The notes: a model not told the origin generated them from the letters alone. A stretch of DNA of 32,500 nucleotides from Alphaproteobacteria bacterium (GCA_022819905.1 JAJEGJ010000077.1:1-32500), one strand, 5' to 3'. Positions 13,465 to 22,799 are shown, numbered from the stretch's first letter. Numbers and translations: made by a program.

Positions 13465-14139
13465 TTAGCCTCCGGTCCCCGCCGATGCCTGGGCCTTCTC
13501 CCAGTCCGCCAGGAACGCCGCCAAGCCTTTGTCGGTCAATGGATGTGCGACCAGCTGCCGCAGCACGCCCGGCGGCACCGTGGCGGCATCGGCCCCCAGC
13601 TTGGCCGCTTCCAGCACGTGGCCGGGCCCGCGGACCGACGCCACCAGGACTTCGGTCTTCAGCGTCCGCGGGTAGGATCGGTAGATGTCGACGACGTCTC
13701 GGATCAGCGCCATGCCATTTTGGCCGATGTCGTCAAGGCGCCCGATGAAGGGGGAGACGAAACGGGCGCCGGCCTTCGCGGCCAGCAATGCCTGCGTGGC
13801 CGAGAAGCACAGCGTGACGTTGACGTCGATCGGGTCGTCCTGGGCGGCCAGCACGTGGCAAGCCTGCAGCCCTTCCCACGTGAGCGGGACCTTCACCACG
13901 ACGTTGCTGGCGATGCCGGCCAGTTCGCGACCCTGCGTCACCATCCCTTCGCAGGAGGTTTCCGTAACTTCCGCGGATACCGGACCCGGCACCAGCTGGG
14001 TAATCTCCGTGATGACGTCCCGGAAGTCACGTCCGGTTCGCGCCACCAGGGAGGGGTTCGTAGTCACCCCGTCCACCAGCCCAGTGGCGGCCAATTCAGT
14101 AATCTGGCCAGTATCTGCGGTGTCGACAAACAGTTGCAT
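13465..14139 (-). CDS. Small transaldolase / fructose-6-phosphate aldolase family
   Basis: Class I aldolase of the short transaldolase subfamily (TalC/FsaA-like). The protein of 224 residues starts [13 protein letters not shown], with Asp6, TTNPSLV at 26-32, the Schiff-base Lys83 in [44 protein letters not shown] and the phosphate-site segment [21 protein letters not shown]. The family length is about 215-225. It acts in the cytosol either as a pentose-phosphate transaldolase or as a fructose-6-phosphate aldolase; the two cannot be told apart without examining active-site residues in an alignment. It is divergent from priA, 47 bases away if the TTG start of priA is right, and upstream of xerC. 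Confidence 0.9.
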   Translation of the reverse strand: MQLFVDTADTGQITELAATGLVDGVTTNPSLVARTGRDFRDVITEITQLVPGPVSAEVTETSCEGMVTQGRELAGIASNVVVKVPLTWEGLQACHVLAAQDDPIDVNVTLCFSATQALLAAKAGARFVSPFIGRLDDIGQNGMALIRDVVDIYRSYPRTLKTEVLVASVRGPGHVLEAAKLGADAATVPPGVLRQLVAHPLTDKGLAAFLADWEKAQASAGTGG

Positions 14140-14186
14140 GCGGGCACTCCCGTCCCAGAACGGATCGGCGCCGACGGCCGGCGGCC

Positions 14187-16427
14187 TTGCCCAAGTCTAA
14201 CCGTTCGGCGGGATCGGTTCGCTCGGCCCGGGACGCCGAGAACCGGCTCCCCGAGAAGGATCGGAATCCCACCCGGGTGGCGGTCTTGCTGGCCCGCCCC
14301 CTGTCCCGGACGTTCGATTACCGGGTGGACCATCCGGCGCCCACGGGTTCCTACGTTTCGGTGCCGTTCGGGAACCGCGTCGAGACGGGCGTGGTGTGGG
14401 GCCCGGCGGCGGGTGAGGTGCAGGAGAGTCTGCTGCGGGACGTCCGCAGGGTCTCCGATCTCCCGCCGATGAACCCGCGCATGCGCGAGCTGATCGCATG
14501 GGTGGCTTCGTACTCCATGGCGCCGCTGGGCAGCGTTCTCAGGATGGCGCTTCCGGCTTCCGGTGCACTCGCACCCCCACGCACCGCCGCCGGTTTTCGC
14601 CTGGCCGAGCCCAGACCGAAGGGGGCGAAGCTCACCCCGGCGCGGCAACGGGTCGTCGATGTCCTGACCGGCGCGGGGAGCGCCCTCGCGGGACCGGTGA
14701 TCCAGCGGGAGGCGCGCGTGAGCGCGGCGACCGTTCGCCGCATGCACGGGACGGGACTGCTTGACGCTGAACCGTTGACCGTGACGGCCGCCCCCCACCC
14801 GGGTCGCGAAGGGGTCCGGCCCGAATTGACAGCGTCGCAGCGCCGGGCAGCCACCGAGATCGTCCAGAAGGTGCGGGCCCGGGACCCTCGGCCGGTGCTT
14901 CTCGGCGGCGTGACAGGTTCCGGCAAGACGGAAGTCTATTTCGAGGCCGTGGCCGCCTGCCTGGCCAGCGGTCGCCAGGTGCTGGTCCTGCTCCCGGAAA
15001 TCGCGCTCGGCCCGCAGTGGTTCGCGCGCTTCCAGGCCCGCTTTGGCACCGCCCCGGCAAGGTGGCATTCCGCAGTGCCCGCAGGCGAGCGCCGCAGCAC
15101 CTGGAGGGAGGTGGCGGGCGGCACGGCGCCGGTGGTGGTGGGGGCGCGATCAGCCCTGTTTCTGCCGTTTCCGGATCTCGGGCTGGTCGTGGTCGACGAG
15201 GAGCACGACGCCTCGTACAAGCAGGAGGACGGCGTGATCTACAACGCGCGCGACATGGCGGTAGTCCGTGCCGCCAAGGAACGTGCTGCGATCGTTCTGG
15301 CGTCGGCCACGCCCGCGCTCGAGACGCACGTCAATGCGCATGAGGGTCGATACCACGCACTGACACTGCCCCGCCGGTACGGGGACGCGGAGCTCCCGGA
15401 CGTCGAAGCAGTGGATCTCCGCGTGAGTCGCCCGAAAGCGGGCTCGTGGCTCGCCAAACCCGTCGTGGATGCCGCGGCGGCGGCCCTCGCGCGCGACGAG
15501 CAGGTGCTCCTGTTTCTCAACCGTCGGGGCTATGCCCCCCTCACCGTCTGCCGGACGTGCGGCGGACGGATCGGCTGCACCTCATGCTCGACCTGGCTGG
15601 TGGAGCACCGGCGCGACGGGCTCCTGACTTGCCACCACTGCGGCCACCGGATGCCGGTGCCCGCGGTGTGTCCCACCTGCGGCGTCGAGGATTCCCTGGC
15701 GGCCTGCGGACCGGGGGTCGAACGCATCGAGGAAGAGGTACGCCGCCTGTTTCCGGGCGTGGAGCCGGTCGTCATGACCAGCGACACCATGCGTGGGCCG
15801 GCGGACCTGGCGCGACTGGTCCAGGGCATGGAATCCGGCGCGACCAGGCTTCTCATCGGCACCCAGATGGCGGCCAAGGGACATCACTTCCCGAACCTGA
15901 CCATGGTCGGGGTGGTGGACGCGGACCTGGGGCTGGGGGGCGCCGATCTCCGGGCCGGCGAGCGGACCTACCAGCTGCTGACGCAGGTTGCCGGCCGGGC
16001 GGGCCGGGAGGGTCGGCGCGGGCGCGTGCTGATGCAGACGTGGGAGCCCGAGCATCCGGTCATGCAGGCGTTCCTGCGCGGGGACGGGGATGCCTTCCGG
16101 CGGATGGAGGCGGCCGCCCGGGCCGAGGCGAAGATGCCGCCGTTCGGGCGCCTTGTGGCGCTGATCCTGGCGTCGCGCGATCAACCGGTCCTGGAGCGCT
16201 TCTGCCGGGCGCTGGCCCGCGTGGTCCCGCAGCACGATGGGGTGGACGTGTTCGGACCGGCGCCGGCCCCGCTCAGCAGGATTCGCAGCCAGTACCGGGT
16301 CCGTTTCCTTGTCCGCGGCGGCCGAAATCAGCTGCTGCAGACGTACGTGCGGACCTGGCTGGGCTCCGTCCGGGCACCGGCGGGGATTCGGATCAAGGTC
16401 GACGTCGATCCCTACAGCTTCCTGTAG
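14187..16427 (+). CDS. priA: Primosomal protein N', replication-restart helicase PriA
   Basis: 3'-to-5' DNA helicase that reloads the replisome at stalled forks. The 746-residue frame has the N-terminal DNA-binding fold beginning [17 protein letters not shown], Walker [16 protein letters not shown] (about residue 240), the DEEH box in [16 protein letters not shown] (about 337), eight zinc-binding cysteines between about 455 and 495 ([23 protein letters not shown]), [19 protein letters not shown], and motif [15 protein letters not shown]. The start is uncertain: the frame allows a TTG at 14187, without a Shine-Dalgarno, or a GTG at 14277 immediately before the conserved VAVLLA; no other in-frame start lies between them. 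Confidence 0.93.
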   Translation: MPKSNRSAGSVRSARDAENRLPEKDRNPTRVAVLLARPLSRTFDYRVDHPAPTGSYVSVPFGNRVETGVVWGPAAGEVQESLLRDVRRVSDLPPMNPRMRELIAWVASYSMAPLGSVLRMALPASGALAPPRTAAGFRLAEPRPKGAKLTPARQRVVDVLTGAGSALAGPVIQREARVSAATVRRMHGTGLLDAEPLTVTAAPHPGREGVRPELTASQRRAATEIVQKVRARDPRPVLLGGVTGSGKTEVYFEAVAACLASGRQVLVLLPEIALGPQWFARFQARFGTAPARWHSAVPAGERRSTWREVAGGTAPVVVGARSALFLPFPDLGLVVVDEEHDASYKQEDGVIYNARDMAVVRAAKERAAIVLASATPALETHVNAHEGRYHALTLPRRYGDAELPDVEAVDLRVSRPKAGSWLAKPVVDAAAAALARDEQVLLFLNRRGYAPLTVCRTCGGRIGCTSCSTWLVEHRRDGLLTCHHCGHRMPVPAVCPTCGVEDSLAACGPGVERIEEEVRRLFPGVEPVVMTSDTMRGPADLARLVQGMESGATRLLIGTQMAAKGHHFPNLTMVGVVDADLGLGGADLRAGERTYQLLTQVAGRAGREGRRGRVLMQTWEPEHPVMQAFLRGDGDAFRRMEAAARAEAKMPPFGRLVALILASRDQPVLERFCRALARVVPQHDGVDVFGPAPAPLSRIRSQYRVRFLVRGGRNQLLQTYVRTWLGSVRAPAGIRIKVDVDPYSFL

Positions 16428-16449
16428 GGCCTCGCCGAGCGGCGCCGGA

Positions 16450-16479
16450 CGGCCGGCGCGTGCCGGGACCCGCCGGCCG
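16450..16479. terminator. Hairpin between convergent priA and the MR-like gene, possible bidirectional terminator
   Basis: CGGCCGGCG at 16450-16458 pairs perfectly with CGCCGGCCG at 16471-16479 around a 12-base loop. It fills most of the 55 bases between two convergent stop codons. No T-run follows on either side, so it could act as an attenuating or RNA-stabilising hairpin rather than a classic intrinsic terminator. Confidence 0.5.
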
Positions 16480-16482
16480 CGG

Positions 16483-17577
16483 TCAGTCCACTCGGTAGCG
16501 GGCGAGCAGCTCGGGGTCCGGGTCGCAGCCGAGGCCCGGTCCCTGGGGGAGCTTGAGCCGGCCGTTGCCGTCCGGGACCGTCAGCCCGCCGAACAGGTCC
16601 GCCTCGAGATTGACAAACAGCCGCTCCACGTAGGCTTCGGGAGCCTTGGTGGCGATCAGGTGGAGGCTCGCCAGGAACCCGGGCCCAAAGTACGGCGAAT
16701 GCGGGGCCACGGCGGTGTCGGCGGCATGGGTGGCGTCGCACACGGCTGCGAATTCCGCCACGCCGCCCACCTTGGTCACGCTGGGCTGCGTGTAGTCCAC
16801 GGCCCGCGCGTCCAGCATGTGCCGGAACTGCCAGACGGTGCACAGGTTCTCGCCCGAGGCCAGCGGCAGCCGCGCGTCCCGGGTGTCCGCCAGCAAGGGA
16901 AAGTTCTCCGGCGGCCAGATCGGTTCTTCGAGCCAGAGCAGGTCGGCCGACTTCAGGGGACCGATCAGGTCGGGGAGATCGTTCTCCCGCCAGCTGCAGT
17001 TGACATCGACCATCAGCGGGGTGTCGGGTCCGATCGCATCCCGCGCGGAAAGGATCGGCGCCATGGTGTCCTCGTGCAGCTTGATCCGCTCGTAGCCGCT
17101 TTCGCGCGCCGCGGCGGACACGCTCGCGGTCACCTGGGGATCGATGTACTTGAACAGGCTGGCATAACTCGGAAGCGAGTCGACGTCCGTGCCGCCGAGC
17201 AGGGCGTGGAGCGGCTTGCCGGCCCGCTTGCCGGCGATGTCCCACAGCGCGATCTCCAGTCCGGAGAGCGCGAACAGCGTGACGCCGTAGCGCCCGAATA
17301 GATGGAAGATGACCTGGAGACGGTCCATCGTGCCCGCGATGTCGTCCGCGGGAAGCCCTACCGCGTGCGGCGCCACCATCGACTCCAGGGCGGTTCGTGC
17401 GGCCGGAATGCAGTTGTACCCGAAGGTTTCCCCCCAGCCGACGATCCCTTCGTCGGTTTCGACCTTGACCAGCAGGCAGGCCAGGGTGTTCCAGGTCTCT
17501 CCGCCAAAGCCGCTGGGCGGCCCCGCCTGGGTAAAGGGGACGTCTACCGTGATGGCTTCGACCGACGTGATCTTCAT
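16483..17577 (-). CDS. Mandelate racemase/muconate lactonizing enzyme family protein (probable sugar-acid dehydratase)
   Basis: Enolase-superfamily enzyme of 364 residues. The N-terminal capping domain (about 1-125) ends ALSGLEIALWDIAGKRAGKPL. In the barrel the metal ligands are Asp191 (MVDVNCSW), Glu217 (LWLEEPIWPPE) and Glu243 (ASGEN), and the general acid/base His293 is in APHSPYFGPG. The strand-2 motif is Lys166-Leu-His168 (RIKLHED), where the mandelate racemase and muconate groups usually have K-x-K, so the chemistry may differ from the well-known members. Its ATG overlaps the upstream aldolase stop (ATGA). With an SDR and an HpcH/HpaI aldolase in the same operon, an acid-sugar dehydratase making a 2-keto-3-deoxy acid is the most likely role; that is inference from context. 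Confidence 0.87.
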   Translation of the reverse strand: MKITSVEAITVDVPFTQAGPPSGFGGETWNTLACLLVKVETDEGIVGWGETFGYNCIPAARTALESMVAPHAVGLPADDIAGTMDRLQVIFHLFGRYGVTLFALSGLEIALWDIAGKRAGKPLHALLGGTDVDSLPSYASLFKYIDPQVTASVSAAARESGYERIKLHEDTMAPILSARDAIGPDTPLMVDVNCSWRENDLPDLIGPLKSADLLWLEEPIWPPENFPLLADTRDARLPLASGENLCTVWQFRHMLDARAVDYTQPSVTKVGGVAEFAAVCDATHAADTAVAPHSPYFGPGFLASLHLIATKAPEAYVERLFVNLEADLFGGLTVPDGNGRLKLPQGPGLGCDPDPELLARYRVD

Positions 17578-18344
17578 GCTGTTTCCTTAAGTTCGCTGAC
17601 CACCTTGTCCACGATGACCCGAAGGTGGACGAGCTCGGTGGCGACCGAGACCATCGAAAAGCCCATGTCCAGGAGGCCGCGGGCATCCTGGATGCTGCCG
17701 GCCATCACCCCGGCGGGTTTGCCCGCCGCCGTGATCTTGGCCAGCGCCCGTTCGAGCGCCCGACGCACCGAGTCGTGCTGGCGGTCGTGAATCACCCCGA
17801 GATCGGCCGCCAGGTCACCGGGACCGACGAATACCACGTCGACGCCGTCCACGGCCGCGATGTCGCTCGCCGCCTCGATGGCGGCCGCCGTCTCCACCTG
17901 CACGACCAGGCAGATGCGGTCGTCCGCTTCTCCCCAGTAGCCGGGCTCGCGTCCGAAGGCATTGGCCCGGGTGGCGCCGGCCGCTCCGCGGGCGCCGACC
18001 GGTGGGTACCGCACCGATGCCACGGCTTCCCGGGCTTCGTCAGGGGTCTGGACGTACGGCACCACGATCGTCTCGGCACCGCAGTCCAGGATGCGCTTGA
18101 TGGCGACGCGGTCGTTCCACCAGGCGCGCACCGCGGCCGGGGTCGTGCCGCCGGCCGCACACGCCTGGAGCTGGGCGACGATTTCGGCGGCGTCGTTGGG
18201 GGCGTGTTCGGAATCGATCACGATGAAATCGAGGCCGGCACCGGCCAGCACTTCGGTGGCGAGCGGGCTCGCGAGGCTGGCCCACATGCCGACCTGCGGC
18301 CTGCCGGACTGAAGACCGGCCTTGAACGCGTTCGTACGGGTCAT
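17574..18344 (-). CDS. HpcH/HpaI-family class II aldolase
   Basis: Metal-dependent aldolase that splits 2-keto-3-deoxy sugar acids or 4-hydroxy-2-oxo acids to pyruvate and an aldehyde. The frame extends upstream to 18464, but ATG 18344 overlaps the SDR stop as ATGA and gives the family N-terminus TRTNAFKAGLQSGRPQVGMW. The 256 residues include the catalytic His47 in DFIVIDSEHAPND, Arg73 in the AWWNDRVAIKRILDCGA region, the substrate loop RYPPVGARG, and the metal ligands Glu151 (VVQVETAAA) and Asp177 (FVGPGDLAADLG). These match the RhmA/GarL/HpaI group. Coupled on both sides by four-base overlaps to the SDR and the MR-like protein. Confidence 0.9.
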   Translation of the reverse strand: MTRTNAFKAGLQSGRPQVGMWASLASPLATEVLAGAGLDFIVIDSEHAPNDAAEIVAQLQACAAGGTTPAAVRAWWNDRVAIKRILDCGAETIVVPYVQTPDEAREAVASVRYPPVGARGAAGATRANAFGREPGYWGEADDRICLVVQVETAAAIEAASDIAAVDGVDVVFVGPGDLAADLGVIHDRQHDSVRRALERALAKITAAGKPAGVMAGSIQDARGLLDMGFSMVSVATELVHLRVIVDKVVSELKETA

Positions 18345-19093
18345 GAATCGGTACCTGTGCGGGCAGCCTGGATCTGGACGCCGCCGATCGCCTGCTCCGT
18401 GGGGATGACCTCGATCGTGGCGATGTTGACGTGCCACGGGGCGTTGACCGCGTGGACCACGCACTCGGCCACGTCTTCCGCCTCGAGCAGGGTGAAGCCG
18501 CTGGTGAACTTCCGCTTCTCTTCCTCGTCATCGAAGGCGACGTCGAAGAAGCCCGTCATCACGCGGCCCGGACAGATCTCGGTGACCCGTACCCCGGTTC
18601 CGGAAAGGTCCATGCGGAGGTCCTGGCTGAGGAGGTGCACGGCGCCTTTGCTGGCGCCGTAGATGACGGGAGCGCAGCCGTGCAGGCCCGCGACCGAACC
18701 GATGTTGACGACGTGCCCGCGGGCGCGGTCGACCATGCCCGGCACGACCGCGCGGGTGGCATGGAGCACGCCCGTGACATTCAGGCCGACGGTCGTCTCG
18801 ATGTCCTCGGGCTGGGCCTTGGTGATGCTGGTGAAGCCGCGCCCCACCCCCGCATTGTTCACCAGTACATCGATTTCGAGGTCCCCGAAGGCGTCGTACA
18901 CGGCCTCCTTGTCGCGCAGGTCGCAGACGATGAAGCGGGCACCGATTTCGTCGGCCAGGGCCTGCAGGTGATCGCCGCGTCGCGCACACGCGATCACCTC
19001 CAGGCCTTGGCGTCGGAGCGCGCGCGCAGTGGCGGCACCGATGCCGCTCGAGGCGCCCGTAACCAGCGCAGTTCGATAGTGGGCGTCAGCCAT
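18341..19093 (-). CDS. SDR-family oxidoreductase, YdfG-like
   Basis: Short-chain dehydrogenase of 250 residues. It has TGASSGIG (12-19), ACARRGDHL where arginines follow the second strand, which suggests NADP use, VNNAGVGRG, the catalytic Ser in IGSVAG and YGASK for Tyr/Lys. The C-terminal segment EDVAECVVHAVNAP and NIATIEVIPTEQAIGGVQ is of the type seen in YdfG-like 3-hydroxy-acid dehydrogenases. It is the first gene of a three-gene coupled operon with an aldolase and an MR-like dehydratase, so it probably oxidises a sugar or hydroxy acid feeding those enzymes. It starts 210 bases after the end of the ThDP enzyme gene. Confidence 0.9.
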   Translation of the reverse strand: MADAHYRTALVTGASSGIGAATARALRRQGLEVIACARRGDHLQALADEIGARFIVCDLRDKEAVYDAFGDLEIDVLVNNAGVGRGFTSITKAQPEDIETTVGLNVTGVLHATRAVVPGMVDRARGHVVNIGSVAGLHGCAPVIYGASKGAVHLLSQDLRMDLSGTGVRVTEICPGRVMTGFFDVAFDDEEEKRKFTSGFTLLEAEDVAECVVHAVNAPWHVNIATIEVIPTEQAIGGVQIQAARTGTDS

Positions 19094-19265
19094 GGGGAAG
19101 CATCCCGTTGCGGGTTCGCGATTCTGGAGTTTGGCCCTCGACCGTCGTCAGGAACTTCGCCTTCGCCGAGGAAACAACGGTCGCAGGCTCCGCCCGCGAC
19201 GCGGACAGACGGGCGGGAAGTCTACACGGGAGCGGTCACGTCGGGGAGGCGGTCCCCGGTCGATC

Positions 19266-19287
19266 CCGCCCCGAGCGAAGCGGGCGG
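19266..19287 (-). terminator. Weak hairpin downstream of the ThDP enzyme gene, possible terminator
   Basis: CCGCCC at 19266-19271 can pair with GGGCGG at 19282-19287 around a ten-base loop, shortly after the ThDP enzyme stop on the minus strand. No U-run follows. If real, it separates the mod operon from the SDR-aldolase cassette; the surrounding 210-base gap shows no clear promoter. Confidence 0.25.
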
Positions 19288-19303
19288 CACCACGCGCGCG
19301 TGC

Positions 19304-21010
19304 TCATGTCCCCGGTCGCCGGGAGTTCGGCCGGCTATCGCCGGTTGCGGGCACGTGCAGCTGCGCCAGGGTTGTCCGGGTGGTGATCTGATCGGGATCG
19401 ACCACCAGTTCGATGACCGCCGCCGTGCCGCTGGCGCGGGCCCGCGCCAGCGCGTCGGGAAACTGGTCCGTCCGGGTCACGCGTTCGCCGTGCGCCCCGT
19501 AGACCTTCGCCAGCACGGCGAAGTCGGGGTTCTTGAGGTCGGTTCCGATCGTGCGGCCGGGGTACGACCGCTCCTGGTGCATCCGGATGGTCCCGTACAT
19601 GCTGTTGTTGACGACCAGCACGAGGGGGCGTGCGCCATGCTGGATTGCCGTGGCGAGCTCCTGGCCCGACATCAGGAAGCCCCCGTCCCCCACGAAGCTG
19701 ACGACCTCGCGGTTCGGCGCCAGGATGCCGGCGGCCACGCCGGCGGGAACGCTGTACCCCATGGCGCCGCTGGTCGGGCCGAGCTGGGAGCGCGGATGCC
19801 GAAACCGCCAGAACCGCTGCGCCCACCCGCTGAAGTTGCCCGCGTCCACCGTGATCACCGTGTCCGGCGGCATGGTCGCGCGCAGATGCAGCATGACCTG
19901 TCCCATGTCGAGATCGGCAGCGTACGGCTCGGGGGTCGAGGCGCGCAGGTAGTCGTTGTGGGCAGCCTCCCGCCAGGCCTGCCGTGCCGGACCGGACGGG
20001 AAGTCGCGGCCGGCCAGGGCCGCGGCGAAAGCGCCGGGATCGGCCGCCACCGCCAGGTCCGGGATGAAGACGCGGCCCAGCTCGAAGGGGTCCGGATGCA
20101 CGTGGACCAGGGGTACCGTTTGGCGGCCCGGCCGAAGCGTCGCGTATCCGCCGGTGGTCATTTCACCGAGCCGGGCTCCCAGCACCAACAGGAGGGTCGC
20201 GTCCTTGACCCGTTCGACCAGGCGCGGGTCCACGCTCGTCGAGAGATCACCGGCATAGTGGAGGTGTTCGTTGTCCACCAGGTCCTGCCGCCGGAAGGAC
20301 ACGGCCACCGGCGCGTCAGCCGCTTCTGCCAGTGTCGCGAGCGCCGCGCGACCGGCCGGGGTCCAGTTGCTGCCCCCGGCGATCAGCAGGGGCCGCTCGG
20401 CTTCCGCCAGCAGCCGGTGTGCACGTTCCAGGTCAGCCGGGGCGGGGTGCGCCCGGGCCGGGGTCCAGGTTCCGGCGTCTCCGACGTGAGCGGTCTCCTG
20501 GAGCATGTCTTCCGGCAACCCGATCACGACCGGTCCGGGCCGGCCGCTGGTCGCGGTCCGGAATGCCGTGTGCAGGAGCTCGGGGAGCCGGCCGGTGTCC
20601 TCGATCTCGACGGCCCACTTTGCCATGGGGGCCTGGAACATGTCGCGAACGTCGATTTCCTGGAAGGCTTCCCGGCCACGGGTGTCGCGTGCGACCTGTC
20701 CGACGAGCAGGAGCATCGGCGTGGAATCCTGGTGCGCCGTGTGGACGCCGACGCTCGCATGGCACGCGCCCGGCCCGCGGGTGACGAGGCAGACTCCCGG
20801 CCGCCCCGTGAGCTTGCCCGCCGCTTCGGCCATGTTGGCGGCGCCCGCTTCGTGGCGGCAGGTGATGAGGCGAAGGGCGTCGCGCCGGTCGAAGAACGCG
20901 TCGAGGACCGGCAGGTAGCTTTCGCCGGGCACGGCAAAGACCGTGTCCACGCCGTGGATCAGCAGCTGGTCGGCGAGGATCTCGCCGCCCGTGCGGCGGT
21001 CAGCGGTCAT
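19304..21010 (-). CDS. ThDP-dependent enzyme, acetolactate synthase/benzoylformate decarboxylase-like
   Basis: 568-residue member of the POX/ALS family with three domains. The N-terminal Pyr domain holds the activating Glu54 in RHEAGAANMAE, then GRPGVCLVTRGPGACHA and AFQEIDVRDMFQA. The central domain includes PLLIAGGSNWTPAGR. The C-terminal PP domain carries the ThDP-magnesium motif beginning VGDGGFLMSGQELATA (about 440) and ending LVVNNSMYGTIRMHQ. Its ATG overlaps the modC stop (ATGA), so it is translated with the molybdate transporter, which is an unusual partner. It is not obviously the biosynthetic acetolactate synthase, since no regulatory subunit gene is adjacent. It could equally be a 2-keto-acid decarboxylase or carboligase acting on products of the neighbouring sugar-acid cassette; the substrate cannot be read from the sequence. 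Confidence 0.88.
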   Translation of the reverse strand: MTADRRTGGEILADQLLIHGVDTVFAVPGESYLPVLDAFFDRRDALRLITCRHEAGAANMAEAAGKLTGRPGVCLVTRGPGACHASVGVHTAHQDSTPMLLLVGQVARDTRGREAFQEIDVRDMFQAPMAKWAVEIEDTGRLPELLHTAFRTATSGRPGPVVIGLPEDMLQETAHVGDAGTWTPARAHPAPADLERAHRLLAEAERPLLIAGGSNWTPAGRAALATLAEAADAPVAVSFRRQDLVDNEHLHYAGDLSTSVDPRLVERVKDATLLLVLGARLGEMTTGGYATLRPGRQTVPLVHVHPDPFELGRVFIPDLAVAADPGAFAAALAGRDFPSGPARQAWREAAHNDYLRASTPEPYAADLDMGQVMLHLRATMPPDTVITVDAGNFSGWAQRFWRFRHPRSQLGPTSGAMGYSVPAGVAAGILAPNREVVSFVGDGGFLMSGQELATAIQHGARPLVLVVNNSMYGTIRMHQERSYPGRTIGTDLKNPDFAVLAKVYGAHGERVTRTDQFPDALARARASGTAAVIELVVDPDQITTRTTLAQLHVPATGDSRPNSRRPGT

Positions 21011-22110
21011 CCTTCACCGTCCGCGTGCCGGCGGAACGCGTCGCGCTCGGCGAACGCTACGGACTTGACGAGGGCATACAGCTCCAGGCCGACCTTGAGC
21101 GACAGATCGTCGGCCGACCGGCGCGTGATCCGTGCACGGATGATCTGCCCCGAGTCGATGCTCACGTCGACATGCCCATCGCCTCTCGGATGGATTCCCG
21201 TGACCGTGCCGGGCAGCACGTTCATCACGCTGGAGCGTTGCGGCGGCTCGAGCGCGAGCGAGACGTCGCGGGCCAGGATTCTGAGCGCCAGCGGCGAGCC
21301 CTCGGCACGTTCGGTGCGGGGGACCAGCAGCGTGTGTTCGCCGAAGCGCAGAGCGCTCAGGTGATCGTCGTCGAAGTGGCCTGCCACCGTGGTCAGCAGA
21401 ATGGTGCCGGCGTCACGCCGGTCATTGAGCACGGGCAGGTCCGGGCGTGCCATGACGTCCTGGATGGGCCCGCAGGCGAGGACGGTGCCGTTCGCCATCA
21501 CGGCAAGATGGTCGGCCAAGCGAATGATCTCCTCGATCGAATGGGTGATGTACACGGTCGGCACCCCGGTGTCGGCCGCGAGCCGCTCGAGGTGGGGCAG
21601 GACGTCGTCACGCCGCTGTTGGTCCAGCGACGACAGGGGTTCGTCCATGATCAGGAGATCGGGCCCGCTGAGCAGGGCGCGCCCGATGGCGACCCGTTGC
21701 GCCTCGCCGCCGGAGAGGTGTCGCGTGCGCCGGTCCAGCAGCGGCTCGAGCCCCAGCAGGCCGACCACCTGTTCGAAGGTGTCCGGGCTGGCGGCGCCAC
21801 GCCGGCGACCGCCGAAGTGCAGATTGGCCCGGACGTTCATGTGCGGGAAGAGACGCGCTTCCTGGAAGACGTAGCCGATCCGTCGGCGTTCCGGCGCCAC
21901 CGCCACGCCGCGTGCACTGTCGAACAGGACGGTCTCGCCGATGGCGATGCGACCGGCGTCCGGGCGGATCAGGCCGGCGATCGCATCGGCGACGGTCGAC
22001 TTGCCGGCGCCCGACGTGCCGAACAGGCCGGTCACGCCGCTGTCCGGCACCTGCATGCTCACGTCCAGCGAAAAGCTGCCCTGCCGGTGCGAGAAGGCGA
22101 CGTCGATCAC
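21007..22110 (-). CDS. modC: Molybdate ABC transporter ATP-binding protein
   Basis: ATPase of the ModABC importer, on the cytoplasmic face. The frame is open to an upstream ATG at 22152, but GTG 22110 overlaps the modB stop as GTGA and immediately precedes IDVAFSHRQGSFSLDV, the family start, giving 367 residues. Walker A is GTSGAGKST (31-39), Q-loop VFQEARLFPHM, signature LSGGEAQRVAIGRALL, Walker B LLIMDEPLSSLD and switch ITHSIEE. The C-terminal MOP/TOBE-type domain is visible in SSVMNVLPGTVTGIHPRGDGHVDVSI and ALVKSVAF. FPHMNVRANLHFG is also typical of ModC. Coupled upstream to modB and downstream to the ThDP enzyme. Confidence 0.95.
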   Translation of the reverse strand: MIDVAFSHRQGSFSLDVSMQVPDSGVTGLFGTSGAGKSTVADAIAGLIRPDAGRIAIGETVLFDSARGVAVAPERRRIGYVFQEARLFPHMNVRANLHFGGRRRGAASPDTFEQVVGLLGLEPLLDRRTRHLSGGEAQRVAIGRALLSGPDLLIMDEPLSSLDQQRRDDVLPHLERLAADTGVPTVYITHSIEEIIRLADHLAVMANGTVLACGPIQDVMARPDLPVLNDRRDAGTILLTTVAGHFDDDHLSALRFGEHTLLVPRTERAEGSPLALRILARDVSLALEPPQRSSVMNVLPGTVTGIHPRGDGHVDVSIDSGQIIRARITRRSADDLSLKVGLELYALVKSVAFAERDAFRRHADGEG

Positions 22111-22799
22111 GGTCCGCCACTCGAGTAGTGCCGCGTGCGGCGCGCGAGCCATTCAGAGCCGATGAGCGCGATCATCGCCAGCGTGATCGAGATGACCACC
22201 AGCCGCGTTGCCTGGGCCTCGCCGCCGGGAACCTGAGCGGCAGCGTACAGCGCCAGCGGCAGGGTTCGGGTCTCTCCGGGGATGCTCGACACGAACGTGA
22301 TGGTGGCGCCGAACTCGCCGAGCGAGCGGGCGAAGCTGAGTACCATGCCAGCGAACACGCCCGGTGCAATGAGGGGCAGGGTCACGGTGCAGAACGCGTT
22401 GGCCGGACTCGCGCCGAGCGTCCGCGCGGCCTGCTCCAGTCGCCGGTCCACGCCTTCGATCGATTGCCGGATCGCACGCAGCATGAGCGGAAACGCCACG
22501 ATCGCGCTGGCGATGGCCGCACCTTGCCAGGTGAAGCCGAGGGTGATCCCGAAGACGTTCTCGAGAAACATGCCGCCCGGGCCGCGCCGCCCGAGGAACA
22601 CCAGCAGGAGATAGCCGATCACGACCGGCGGCACGACCAATGGGATGTGCAGGATGCCGTTCAGCAACGCGTGGCCGGGGAAGCGCGTGCGCGCCAGCAA
22701 CCAGGCGATGGCGATGGCCGGGGGCAGGCTGCCCAGAACACTCCATACGGCGACCCGCAGGGACAGCAGCAGCGCTTCGGTTTCAGCGGGTGTCGGCAT
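22107..22799 (-). CDS. modB: Molybdate ABC transporter permease
   Basis: Inner-membrane channel of ModABC. The 230-residue protein has about five to six hydrophobic segments, including VWSVLGSLPPAIAIAWLLA, IPLVVPPVVIGYLLLVFLG and LVVISITLAMIALIG. The ATPase-contacting EAA-type loop reads EQAARTLGASPANAFCTVTLPL, and ARSLGEFGATITFVSSIPGETRT is characteristic of ModB/CysT permeases. The ATG at 22799 lies 17 bases inside the end of modA, and the stop overlaps the modC GTG. Confidence 0.95.
   Translation of the reverse strand: MPTPAETEALLLSLRVAVWSVLGSLPPAIAIAWLLARTRFPGHALLNGILHIPLVVPPVVIGYLLLVFLGRRGPGGMFLENVFGITLGFTWQGAAIASAIVAFPLMLRAIRQSIEGVDRRLEQAARTLGASPANAFCTVTLPLIAPGVFAGMVLSFARSLGEFGATITFVSSIPGETRTLPLALYAAAQVPGGEAQATRLVVISITLAMIALIGSEWLARRTRHYSSGGP

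Noticed and set aside
18431..21364. A 977-codon plus-strand open frame opposite the SDR, ThDP enzyme and modC
   Set aside because: The minus strand carries complete families with catalytic residues throughout, and the plus-strand product has low-complexity composition and no motif.
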